Below are positions 33,000 through 40,887 of a DNA stretch of 64,000 bases, piece after piece; within the stretch, counting starts at the first letter, position 1, and each line of letters opens with the position of its first letter. The translations under genes were made by a program, and so were the position numbers. This stretch comes from an uncultured Bacteroidia bacterium (GTDB lineage Bacteria > Bacteroidota > Bacteroidia > Bacteroidales > UBA932), in the NCBI GenBank assembly GCA_902778105.1, contig CACYWN010000021.1, positions 17,339-81,338 of the forward strand. The letters are read 5' to 3'. The notes beneath the pieces are model-generated. The model saw only the letters and a list, made by a program, of their open reading frames with translations. It did not search any database and was not told where the DNA came from.

Positions 33000-35432
33000 A
33001 TGAGAAAGATTTACACTACTTTGATGGTCCTTGCCGCAGTGGCAACGGCCTTAGTTTCCTGCTCCAAGGAAGTTGACGTCCAGAAGGACGAGCAGGTTTC
33101 CGGTAAGATGAAGACCATCACGGTCAAGACCGATATTGAGACCCGTACGACTCTTGATGCTGACCATGCCAATCTCGTTTGGAGCAGTGGTGACCAAATT
33201 AGCATCTTCAACGATGTTAATCAGGCGAATTCGGCATTGACTTACGAGGCCGGTGGTGATTTGATAGTTGAAGTCCCGGAAGAGACTGAAGAAATCTTTG
33301 CTCATTATCCGTACTATAATGGAAACACGAGCGGGCCTGAAAGCGTAAGCGTTTATATCAGCAATAAACAGACTCAGGTGAATCCGGGTGTGCTTGCAGG
33401 TAAGTATTATCCTATGGTTGCAAAGGGTACCGTTTCTGCTGACAATAAGGCGCTGATTTCTCTTTATCCGGTGGCTTCTGCTTTAGCTCTTAACATCTAC
33501 CATACTGGCCTTTCTGGAGAAGAAACCGTTAAGTCCGTTAAGGTAACACCTACTGCTAATACTGGTTTTATTGGCCGTCAGATGACTGATTTGACTGGGG
33601 ATAATATCCAGTATACCTCTACTGAGTCATCAGATCCCATTACTGTTACTTTGACTAATCCGCTCACCCTTGGTAATACAAAGCCTACAGATAAGCAAAA
33701 GTTTGCAGGACAGATCTATGTCTGCCTTGCCAAGCAGAGCTATTCGAAAGTGAAGTTTGAAATTGAAACCAATAAGAGTACTTACGTAATCACGTCCAAT
33801 GACACTCCTTTTGATTGCGAAAACAATGATTTTGTTCCTGTCAACATCAATCTGGCTAAGGCTGTCGCTGTGAAGGAAATCTATTCCACGGCGTTTGATT
33901 ATGCAATCGAAGGAACTTCATATTCGTTGGAAACCCCTATTATTGGAACTGACGCAGGTGCAACCACCAGTTGGAGTATTGTCTACGGAAACTGGAATGG
34001 GAGCGAGTGCGCACAAATGAGAGTTTATTCAGCTGGTAACTTTGGCTACTTGTACAATAATTTCGATTGTTCCAATGTAACATCTGTTTCCTATTCAGCC
34101 AAAGTTAGCAATACTGCTTTGAAACTTAACACGTATTATTCAACAGATAGTGGTAATACATGGACTAAGGTCGACAATGCTTTGGCATTGACAACTAGTG
34201 CTAAAGATTATTCTTTTGTCGTCAGTGAAACTGGCGAATATGATGCAGTGCGGATTAAATTTGAAGTTACCGGTACAAAGCCGTCTTCCAGTAATTACTC
34301 GCTTACTATTGATAATGTGAAGATTTATGGTTTCGGCGAGGTGCTCCAGGATGCTTCGATTGCTCTTTCAGCGAATGAAGTTACTTTGCCTTATCAGGGT
34401 ACTGCACAAACAATTAGTGTCACATCCAACTATCAGTGGCTTGCGGAGTTTGTACCGAATGGTTCCAATGCATTGACTATTACTCCTGACACGGGCAATA
34501 ATGCAAATAACACAGGTGATGTGACCTCTGTTACCTTGTCTGCATCCGAGAATAGCTCAAATGAAGAGATTACTCTTGGCACAGTTAACTTCTACGATTA
34601 TGCCACCAGTAAAGTCAAGGCTACGTGTACTGTGAAACAGGCCGCTCGTCCAATTAATGGTATTAGTGTAGATAATGCCACTCCGCAATTGGCATCTGGT
34701 ACTGGGGAAACTGTTACCGTAAATGTCACGTGCAATTGGGCATGGGAGGCGGCTCTCACTTCTGGTAGTGGATTTACTTTCTCGCCCGCAAGTGGTACTG
34801 GAAATGGTACTATTACCATTACTTCTACCGTTGATACAGGCGCCGCCGGTGTGATTACCCTCACTGATAAGGATGACAACACTAGCACATGCACTATCAC
34901 TGTTTCACAGGCAGAGGCTGGAACAATAGCTGTTGGTACCGTTCTTTGGAAGGATACATTTGGTGACTATGGTGGAACTGGGACGGCTTTCGCAAATCAA
35001 AGTCTGCTGAGTGGTTATACATACACAGGGCGTTCTGGATATAAAGAGAATGCTTCGAGTGTTACTCTAACAGCGTCAAATGATAATGTTCGTGCGACGA
35101 CTTCAAATGGTGGGAATTGCACGAGTGGCCACTTATGGTTTAATAAGAGTACTGATGCTACTGTGACTAGCTCTGCCATTATGCTTTATGGCGCCACCTC
35201 TCTTGAATTGTCTTATGACCAAGGGACCTCTGGCTCTGCTATTATTGCAGGATACAGTGTTGATGGAGGAACTACATGGACTGACTTTGACTCTACTAGC
35301 CCTAGTGCTAATATCAAGCATTCCTTTACTGTGGCTCAGGGGACAAAGTCTGTACTCGTTCGGTTCAACCATCCAGATACAAACGCCAAAAATACCCGCT
35401 TTGATAATCCGACATTAACAGTCGGTGAATGA
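33000..35432 (+). CDS. Fimbrillin-like/BACON-domain lipoprotein ending at an in-frame TGA
   Basis: An 810-residue surface lipoprotein (signal ends TALVSC). A fimbrillin-like domain spans about residues 25-290, then a jelly-roll-like domain (to about 450), two BACON-type repeats (VTLPYQGTAQTISVTSNYQWLA and GTGETVTVNVTCNWAWEA), and a last carbohydrate-binding-like beta domain ending NPTLTVGE. BACON and fimbrillin modules mediate surface adhesion or glycan binding. The ATG at 33000 has a good Shine-Dalgarno; ATG 32994 is too close to it. The gene is strikingly AT-rich compared with its neighbours. The frame continues past the TGA into a nuclease. Confidence 0.85.
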   Translation: MRKIYTTLMVLAAVATALVSCSKEVDVQKDEQVSGKMKTITVKTDIETRTTLDADHANLVWSSGDQISIFNDVNQANSALTYEAGGDLIVEVPEETEEIFAHYPYYNGNTSGPESVSVYISNKQTQVNPGVLAGKYYPMVAKGTVSADNKALISLYPVASALALNIYHTGLSGEETVKSVKVTPTANTGFIGRQMTDLTGDNIQYTSTESSDPITVTLTNPLTLGNTKPTDKQKFAGQIYVCLAKQSYSKVKFEIETNKSTYVITSNDTPFDCENNDFVPVNINLAKAVAVKEIYSTAFDYAIEGTSYSLETPIIGTDAGATTSWSIVYGNWNGSECAQMRVYSAGNFGYLYNNFDCSNVTSVSYSAKVSNTALKLNTYYSTDSGNTWTKVDNALALTTSAKDYSFVVSETGEYDAVRIKFEVTGTKPSSSNYSLTIDNVKIYGFGEVLQDASIALSANEVTLPYQGTAQTISVTSNYQWLAEFVPNGSNALTITPDTGNNANNTGDVTSVTLSASENSSNEEITLGTVNFYDYATSKVKATCTVKQAARPINGISVDNATPQLASGTGETVTVNVTCNWAWEAALTSGSGFTFSPASGTGNGTITITSTVDTGAAGVITLTDKDDNTSTCTITVSQAEAGTIAVGTVLWKDTFGDYGGTGTAFANQSLLSGYTYTGRSGYKENASSVTLTASNDNVRATTSNGGNCTSGHLWFNKSTDATVTSSAIMLYGATSLELSYDQGTSGSAIIAGYSVDGGTTWTDFDSTSPSANIKHSFTVAQGTKSVLVRFNHPDTNAKNTRFDNPTLTVGE

Positions 35433-35534
35433 AGCGAATCCGGAGAGGGAGACTCCGGGGATGGAAACATCACAACAGTTTCTTCCTCTAACGTAAGCGC
35501 GACAGGGGCAACCCTGTCCGCTTCGTTTGAAGGA

Positions 35535-36581
35535 GTGAGGACGGACTTCGCCCCGCAGGCGGCGTGGTTCAAGTACGGAAAGAGCGAAAGCGCGCTGAAC
35601 AGCACCGTCAACACGACGGACATCCTGGCAGGCCCTTCCGGGTCGTTCACGGCTCAGGTCGGCGGCCTGGAGGAGAATTCGACCTACTACTACAAGGCCT
35701 ACATGAAAGTCTGGAACGGATCGACCTATGTCGAAATCGAGAGCCCGATGGTCGGGACCTTCACGACATCTGCATCGACCGTGCCCTCCGGGGAGACCCT
35801 GAACGCCGACTGGATGGAACTTCCGGCATCACCGTCATCATTGGGAAATCGAAAGCTGGTGACGATGCGGGGTACCATGAATGGCAAGGACACTCGAAAC
35901 TACTCGATTCTGTACGACCCTCAGTATTATGCCGCAACGTGGGTAGCATTCAACTACTGTAAGGCCCATCGGGGAAGCGGGAGTTTGTCCTCCTGGAGTG
36001 TCAACCCCCAGATTGCGTCGAACCTCCAGGTTGAACCTTCCTACCCCAGCGGCTATGACCGCGGACACCAGATTCCCAATGCGCTTCGAAACGGTGAGAC
36101 CTCCATGCAGAAACAGACGTACTACTACACGAACAGTACGCCTCAGTTGAAGGATTTCAACCAGAAAATCTGGGCGAATCTGGAAACGGCGGAACGGAAT
36201 ATCATCGACAACAGTTCGGCGTCGGCAACGGATACATTGTATGTGGTTACGGGACCGGTTTACAAGACCTTGAACGGGAATGAAACGGTTACGACCATTT
36301 CGAGCAGTGGCAAGAACGTTCCGGTTCCCAATTACTATTACCGGGTTATCCTGAAAGTCCGCCGGAATGCTTCCGGTACCGTGACAGCCGCCTCGGCTAT
36401 CGGTTTCTGGATGCCGCATGATAACAGTATTGCGACGGAAGATTATGCCGGTTATGCATGTAGTGTAGATAGTATTGAGAAAAAGACCGGCTTTGATTTC
36501 TTTGCCAATCTGCCGTCCTCGGTAGAAAGTTCGGCAGAAGCTAACACCTCATGGACAACCTTCAAAAACTTTAGTTTTTAA
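35535..36581 (+). CDS. NUC1-type DNA/RNA non-specific endonuclease segment, in frame with upstream lipoprotein
   Basis: The frame is open from 35433, directly after the TGA of the fimbrillin-like gene and in the same frame; the listed GTG at 35535 is only the first usable start. Residues before it read SESGEGDSGDGN, a typical linker. A fibronectin-like domain follows (about 100 residues, QVGGLEENSTYYYKAYM), then a nuclease domain with the active-site motif GYDRGHQIPN, NSTPQLKDFNQKIW and WANLE. Alone it has no signal peptide, so it makes sense only as the C-terminal part of the lipoprotein. Base composition changes at the junction. Confidence 0.75.
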   Translation: MRTDFAPQAAWFKYGKSESALNSTVNTTDILAGPSGSFTAQVGGLEENSTYYYKAYMKVWNGSTYVEIESPMVGTFTTSASTVPSGETLNADWMELPASPSSLGNRKLVTMRGTMNGKDTRNYSILYDPQYYAATWVAFNYCKAHRGSGSLSSWSVNPQIASNLQVEPSYPSGYDRGHQIPNALRNGETSMQKQTYYYTNSTPQLKDFNQKIWANLETAERNIIDNSSASATDTLYVVTGPVYKTLNGNETVTTISSSGKNVPVPNYYYRVILKVRRNASGTVTAASAIGFWMPHDNSIATEDYAGYACSVDSIEKKTGFDFFANLPSSVESSAEANTSWTTFKNFSF

Positions 36582-36588
36582 TCACCCA

Positions 36589-36615
36589 GGGGCCCCGCTC
36601 GCGAGGCCCCTTTTT
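36589..36615 (+). terminator. Terminator after the nuclease
   Basis: GGGGCC and GGCCCC with a GC-rich inner stem, followed by TTTTT, 8 bp after the nuclease stop. Confidence 0.85.
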
Positions 36616-36689
36616 CTCCTTCAAATGCCGTCAGTCCTCACTTTCATAGACATCTCCTCCCATCGGCTCTCCGTGAGTGCCGGTCTGCT

Positions 36690-36990
36690 GAACCCTGCAA
36701 CCGTAGCAAGTGAGGGAGCATGGACGATAGGACACCCCATGCCGCATTTGCGGCAAATCGGCCTTGGAAGGCCATCGGGCTGCCGACGCGGCAGGCATTC
36801 GGCCCGAAAACGGCGTTTCCGTGGCCGCGTCGGCACGTGGACCGCTCTCCAGAGCCGTTTTTCTGCATTTGCGTCCGCATCCCGAAAGAACCTACTGCCC
36901 TTCCGGCACAGAGATGGCTTTGGCAAGGATGTCTTCGGGGACACCCTGGCTCCGGAGGGCTTCCAGGATGCGCTGCGGCGTAAAGGTAGC
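36690..36990. other. Hairpin-dense non-coding region, candidate structured RNA
   Basis: Consecutive perfect inverted repeats: TGCCGC-ATTT-GCGGCA (36740-36755), GGCCTT-GG-AAGGCC (36760-36773), and a 12-bp stem TGCCGACGCGGC (36781-36792) with GCCGCGTCGGCA (36824-36835). Several reading frames are open on both strands but none reads like a protein family I know. The strand of any RNA is unclear. It fills most of the 36616-37040 gap. Confidence 0.4.
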
Positions 36991-37040
36991 AATTTCAGCG
37001 GAATCGAACTAGAGAACATCTTGCCCTTACCTTGACGGCC

Positions 37041-38465
37041 ATGTCCCCATCCACCCCCACCTTCCAGGCAGTCGCCTCCCGCTGGCTCTCCGAACTGGCC
37101 GGGAACGTGGACCCCAAGACCATTGAGCATTATCAGTGGTCCCTGGAGAATTATGTCTATCCGGAGCTTGGGGAGAAGGCGCTGCAGGATGTCACGGAGG
37201 AAGACGCGCGGAATCTGTTGGAGAAGAAGCGTGCGGAGGGGTTGTCTGAAGGATCGGTCTACATCATCCCGAAACTGATCGGACGGATCCTGAGCTATGC
37301 GTCGGCGGAGGGCTTGTGCGAAGCACCGGAGTGGAACATCGCGATGGGTAAACCGAAGAGAATGACTCCGCCGGTTATTCTCACTTACGACCAGGAAAAT
37401 CGGCTGTTGACCTACCTCAGTGAGAATCCGAAGCCAAAGTATGTCGCTATCTATCTCTCCTTGACGACGGGAATCAGCATCGGTGAGTTGCAGAAACTCA
37501 CCTGGGCCGATGTCTCCCTATACCAGAAACGGATCCGGGTGTTGAAGGAAGCTGCGGGAACATCGGATGCCAGGAATCAGTTCCGGATTATCCCCATCAA
37601 CGAGCGGCAGCGGATTTTCCTGAAGAAAGTGGCGTCCCTTCCGACGGTCTATGTGGCCAGCGGAAAACCCAAACCCGCATCGCCCTATGCCATCAGGGAT
37701 CATTTCATCCGGGTGCTGAAGGCATTGGATCTGCCGGACATGCCGTTCTCGGACTTGCGCCGTACTTTCGCTGTCCATTGTCTGGAAGGAGGAATGGGCT
37801 ATGAGAAGCTGAGCCAGGTTCTTGGCCAGAAACACACCCCTGACTTCCGCGCCAACTTCCGCGGACTCGTTTCCCCCGGGACAAGGGAGCGCCTGGAACA
37901 GGAATTACTCGCAGCGAGAAAGGTCCGCCAGGCTCCGGAGCACACTAATTGTATCGGCCCCGACCTGTCCCCGGAGGTGGTCGCGCTCAGGCAGAAGGTG
38001 GAAGCGAAGAAGCGGCAGCTCAGCGATGCGCTCGCTGCACTGGATGGCGACTTGGAAATCATCCACACCCTGCGGAAAAGCAATCTCGCCGGTCTCGGCA
38101 GACCCAGGGAAGGCCTGTATCGGTTCATCGAGAAAGTTTTGGGTGACGATCGCGACGGAAAGATGCTGGTGGAGTACCTCCGCTGTAACATGCGGGTGGC
38201 CGACATGCCTTCGCAGAAAGACGTCACCGTCCAGACCATCCGTTCACGTGTGGCCCGGGGCTTTTCTAAGCTCACAGAGCGCCTGGATGCCATCTATGCC
38301 GTGGAAGGGTTCGACATCCTTGACATGTTCCATAAGCTTACCGCCCGGATTCAAGAGATTGCCCCGCCGGAACCTAAGCGCCCCGGCCGTAAGTTCAATC
38401 CTACGGTCGAAAATGAATTCAAGAAGGCGATGGAGGCACTGGACAGAATAGGGGACAAAAAGTGA
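37041..38465 (+). CDS. Tyrosine-recombinase-like protein with degenerate active site
   Basis: The 474-residue protein has a SAM-like N-terminal core-binding domain (FQAVASRWLSELAGNVDPKTIEHY) and a phage-integrase-like domain. The usual catalytic residues are changed: TGLRxGEL is TTGISIGEL (Arg to Ser), the HxLRHTFA box is SDLRRTFA, LGH is LGQ, and the nucleophilic Tyr position appears to be Phe (DFRANFRGL). A C-terminal extension of about 180 residues includes a helix-turn-helix-like TVQTIRSRVARGFSKL. It ends 46 bp from a tRNA-Arg gene. It may bind DNA without cutting it. Confidence 0.75.
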   Translation: MSPSTPTFQAVASRWLSELAGNVDPKTIEHYQWSLENYVYPELGEKALQDVTEEDARNLLEKKRAEGLSEGSVYIIPKLIGRILSYASAEGLCEAPEWNIAMGKPKRMTPPVILTYDQENRLLTYLSENPKPKYVAIYLSLTTGISIGELQKLTWADVSLYQKRIRVLKEAAGTSDARNQFRIIPINERQRIFLKKVASLPTVYVASGKPKPASPYAIRDHFIRVLKALDLPDMPFSDLRRTFAVHCLEGGMGYEKLSQVLGQKHTPDFRANFRGLVSPGTRERLEQELLAARKVRQAPEHTNCIGPDLSPEVVALRQKVEAKKRQLSDALAALDGDLEIIHTLRKSNLAGLGRPREGLYRFIEKVLGDDRDGKMLVEYLRCNMRVADMPSQKDVTVQTIRSRVARGFSKLTERLDAIYAVEGFDILDMFHKLTARIQEIAPPEPKRPGRKFNPTVENEFKKAMEALDRIGDKK

Positions 38466-38471
38466 CAATAG

Positions 38472-38508
38472 AAAAACCCCGCTGGAACTCATTCCAACGG
38501 GGTTTTTC
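38472..38508. terminator. Bidirectional terminator
   Basis: AAAAACCCCG...TGGAA and its complement TTCCA...CGGGGTTTTT form a long stem with A and T tails on the two sides. It serves the recombinase-like gene on the plus strand and the rplS-tRNA transcript on the minus strand. Confidence 0.85.
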
Positions 38509-38510
38509 AG

Positions 38511-38584
38511 TGACTCCAACAGGACTCAAACCTGTAACCTTTTGATCCGTAGTCAAATGCTCTATTCAATTGAGCTATGGAGCC
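38511..38584 (-). tRNA. tRNA-Arg (ACG)
   Basis: Read on the minus strand: acceptor GGCTCCA pairs with TGGAGTC (one G-T pair), D arm TAGCTC..GAGCA, anticodon stem TTTGA/TCAAA with loop CTACGGA (anticodon ACG), and T arm ACAGG-TTTGAGT-CCTGT. CCA is not encoded. Its 5' end overlaps the last 10 bases of rplS. The 3' end faces the degenerate recombinase gene. Confidence 0.9.
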
Positions 38585-38952
38585 ATTCGCCTTGCGGCTG
38601 CAGTGTAGACCTTTTCCTTGATGCGGGCCTTCTTACCGGTCAGATCGCGGAGGTAGAAGATACGTGCGCGACGCACTTTACCATGCTTGTTCACCTCGAT
38701 CTTGTCAATGAAAGGGGACTGGAACGGGAAGATTCTCTCAACTCCGATACCGCCGGAAACCTTGCGGATGGTGAAGGTCTTGGTGAAAGGATCAGCACCC
38801 TTCATCTGGATGACGACACCGCGGAACTTCTGGTCACGCTCCTTGTCTCCTTCCTTGATCCGGTAGGTCACGGTGATCGTGTCACCTGCCTTGAACTCCG
38901 GGAATTCAGCGGCCTTGCCACCGGCAAAAGCCTGCTCTGCTACTTTAATCAA
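38575..38952 (-). CDS. rplS: 50S ribosomal protein L19, TTG start
   Basis: Lies at the 30S-50S interface. The 125-residue protein is clearly L19: [52 protein letters not shown] and [22 protein letters not shown]. No ATG is present at the conserved start; TTG at 38952 (within GATTTGATTAAA, the usual D-L-I-K codons) is the best choice. An 11-codon upstream ORF starting at an ATG ends in TGA overlapping that TTG, so starts may be coupled. Its stop codon lies inside tRNA-Arg. Confidence 0.94.
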   Translation of the reverse strand: MIKVAEQAFAGGKAAEFPEFKAGDTITVTYRIKEGDKERDQKFRGVVIQMKGADPFTKTFTIRKVSGGIGVERIFPFQSPFIDKIEVNKHGKVRRARIFYLRDLTGKKARIKEKVYTAAARRMAP

Positions 38953-39016
38953 ATCCCCGTCTTTAGCGCAACTTTGCCGTTCATACCCTTGACAAGAGGT
39001 TGCTGAATCGGGATTG

Positions 39017-39024
39017 CAAATGTA
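39017..39024 (-). promoter_or_regulatory. rplS -7 box
   Basis: TACATTTG on the minus strand, about 60 bp upstream of the L19 start; the leader holds the 11-codon ORF. Confidence 0.5.
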
Positions 39025-39054
39025 GGAAGTTTTTTTTAATTCACCAAATATTTT

Positions 39055-40242
39055 TTAGAAAATGTTCTTTTCCTTGTCGAACAGGGCCTTGTCCTCCCGG
39101 CTGAGGTCGGGGGTGAAGGTGGAATTGTTGCGGATGGACTCCATCATCTCCTTTTCGGAGCGGGAGAGTTTGCGCGGAATCCATACGAGGACCTTCACGT
39201 ACAGGTCGCCGGTTCCACGGCCATAGCCCTGGACAGACGGAAGGCCTTTGCCCCGCAGCTTGATCACGGTGCCGGACTGGGTGCCGGCGTCCAGTTTGAC
39301 CCTGTAGCTGCCGTCCAGGCAGGGAACGGAGATCTCGCAGCCCAGCATCGCATCCATCACGGAGATGATCCGGGTGTAGAACAGGTTGTTCCCGTCCCGG
39401 CGGAGATTGGAATGGGGTTCCTCCTTGATGACGACCAGAAGGTCGCCGTTCGTGCCGCCACGCATGGCGGAGTGTCCCTCGCCGCGTACGGTTACCTGCA
39501 TGCCTTCCTCCACGCCGGCCGGGATCTTCACGCGTACGGTCTCGCGGCGGCGCTCCAGGCCGGTGCCGTTGCAGCGGCGGCAGGGATTGGTGATGATCTT
39601 TCCCTCTCCACCGCACTGGGGGCAGGTTTCGTAGGAAACGGCGCGTCCGAAAAGGCTGTTGACCACCCGCTGGACCTGGCCGCGTCCGTTACAGTTCGGA
39701 CACGTCTTGACGTCCGAGGAATTCTTGGTACCCATTCCCTGACAGTCGGGGCAGGGACGGTTGCGCTCGATGCTCACTTCCTTTTCACACCCCGTGGCTA
39801 TCTCCTCCAGGGTGAGTTTTACGCTGGTGCGGATGTCGCGGCCGCGGTAGGTCCGCGTCTGCGCACCCCCTTGGGAGGATCCGCCGCCGAAACCGAAGTC
39901 GAATCCGCCGCCACCGAAGTTGAACCCGCCGCCGAACACGTTCCGGAGGATGTCGTTGAGGTCGAATCCGCCGAAGTCGAATCCGCCACCGCCGCCCATC
40001 TGGTCGCCGGCGAAGCCGTACTGGTCGTACCGGGCCTTCTTGTCGGGGTCGCTCAGCACCGAATACGCCTCGGCCGCCTCCTTGAAGTTCTCTTCGGCAG
40101 TCTTCTTCTCGGCGTCGGTGCCGTTCACCCAGCGGTCCGGGTGCCATTTCAGCGCCAGTTTGCGGTACGCGGACTTGATCTCGTCGGCCGATGCCGACTT
40201 GGTCACGCCGAGTACCTCGTAGTAATCCCTTTTCTGTGCCAT
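39055..40242 (-). CDS. dnaJ: Chaperone DnaJ
   Basis: Hsp40 co-chaperone that delivers clients to DnaK and stimulates its ATPase. The 395-residue protein is a full type I DnaJ: J domain with the HPD motif at residues 34-36, a Gly/Phe-rich region ([18 protein letters not shown]), four CxxCxGxG zinc motifs ([32 protein letters not shown]) and the C-terminal substrate-binding domains. It is 4 bp downstream of grpE in one operon. Confidence 0.97.
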   Translation of the reverse strand: MAQKRDYYEVLGVTKSASADEIKSAYRKLALKWHPDRWVNGTDAEKKTAEENFKEAAEAYSVLSDPDKKARYDQYGFAGDQMGGGGGFDFGGFDLNDILRNVFGGGFNFGGGGFDFGFGGGSSQGGAQTRTYRGRDIRTSVKLTLEEIATGCEKEVSIERNRPCPDCQGMGTKNSSDVKTCPNCNGRGQVQRVVNSLFGRAVSYETCPQCGGEGKIITNPCRRCNGTGLERRRETVRVKIPAGVEEGMQVTVRGEGHSAMRGGTNGDLLVVIKEEPHSNLRRDGNNLFYTRIISVMDAMLGCEISVPCLDGSYRVKLDAGTQSGTVIKLRGKGLPSVQGYGRGTGDLYVKVLVWIPRKLSRSEKEMMESIRNNSTFTPDLSREDKALFDKEKNIF

Positions 40243-40246
40243 ATCC

Positions 40247-40834
40247 TTATGCTCCTACGATCACTTTGGCGTACCGGAGGACCTTCCCGCCCAGGGTGTA
40301 ACCGGTCTGGGCGACGTCGATGACCTTTCCCTTGAGGTCCTCGCTGGGGGCGGGGAACATCGTCACGGCCTCGTGGAATTCGGTGTCGAACACTTCGCCT
40401 TTGGCTTCGATGCGCTCCAGGCCCTTGGTCTTGAGATAAGTCATCATCTTGTTGAAAATGAGCTGGACGCCTTCCATCGCAGCCTCGTTTCCTTCGGTTT
40501 TTTCCAACTGGGACAGGGCGATCTCACAGTCGTCCAGGACCGGAAGCAGTCCCTTGATGGTGTCGGCGGATGCCGACTTCACCAGTTCCAGTTTCTCTTC
40601 GGCGGTCCGGCGCCGGAACGTGTCAAACTCCGCCATCAGGCGCAGGTAGTCGTTCTTCCGGTCCGCTTCCTTGGCGGCGGCATCGGCTGCTTTCTGCGCG
40701 GCTTCCCCGGCCGCCTTTTCCGCTTCTTCCGCCCTCTTGAGGGCGTCGGCGAGCTGCTGTTTCAGGGTTTCCACATCTTCCAGGGCGGTTCCCGCCTCCT
40801 GATTCTCCATATTCATTCTCTTTTTCTTTGCCAT
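40247..40834 (-). CDS. grpE: Nucleotide exchange factor GrpE
   Basis: Releases ADP from DnaK. The 195-residue product has a long N-terminal coiled coil ([23 protein letters not shown]) and the C-terminal beta domain with [17 protein letters not shown] and [18 protein letters not shown]. It precedes dnaJ; dnaK is not in the window. An inverted repeat CAGAGG-AAAA-CCTCTG at 40864-40879 lies between it and glpT; its role is unclear. Confidence 0.96.
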   Translation of the reverse strand: MAKKKRMNMENQEAGTALEDVETLKQQLADALKRAEEAEKAAGEAAQKAADAAAKEADRKNDYLRLMAEFDTFRRRTAEEKLELVKSASADTIKGLLPVLDDCEIALSQLEKTEGNEAAMEGVQLIFNKMMTYLKTKGLERIEAKGEVFDTEFHEAVTMFPAPSEDLKGKVIDVAQTGYTLGGKVLRYAKVIVGA

Positions 40835-40887
40835 AGTGCAGTCAGTTCAATCAAATTATCTGCCAGAGGAAAACCTCTGCCAAAGTG

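Noticed and set aside
32994-35432. Diversity-generating retroelement target
   Set aside because: No reverse transcriptase, no template repeat and no C-type lectin-like variable end are visible in the window.
36625-37035. Protein-coding gene in one of several overlapping open frames
   Set aside because: At least four frames are open with Arg/Pro-rich shadows and none resembles a known family; dense perfect inverted repeats argue for RNA or DNA structure instead.
40864-40879. Heat-shock (CIRCE-like) operator before grpE
   Set aside because: The inverted repeat CAGAGG-AAAA-CCTCTG is too short and does not match the TTAGCACTC/GAGTGCTAA consensus.
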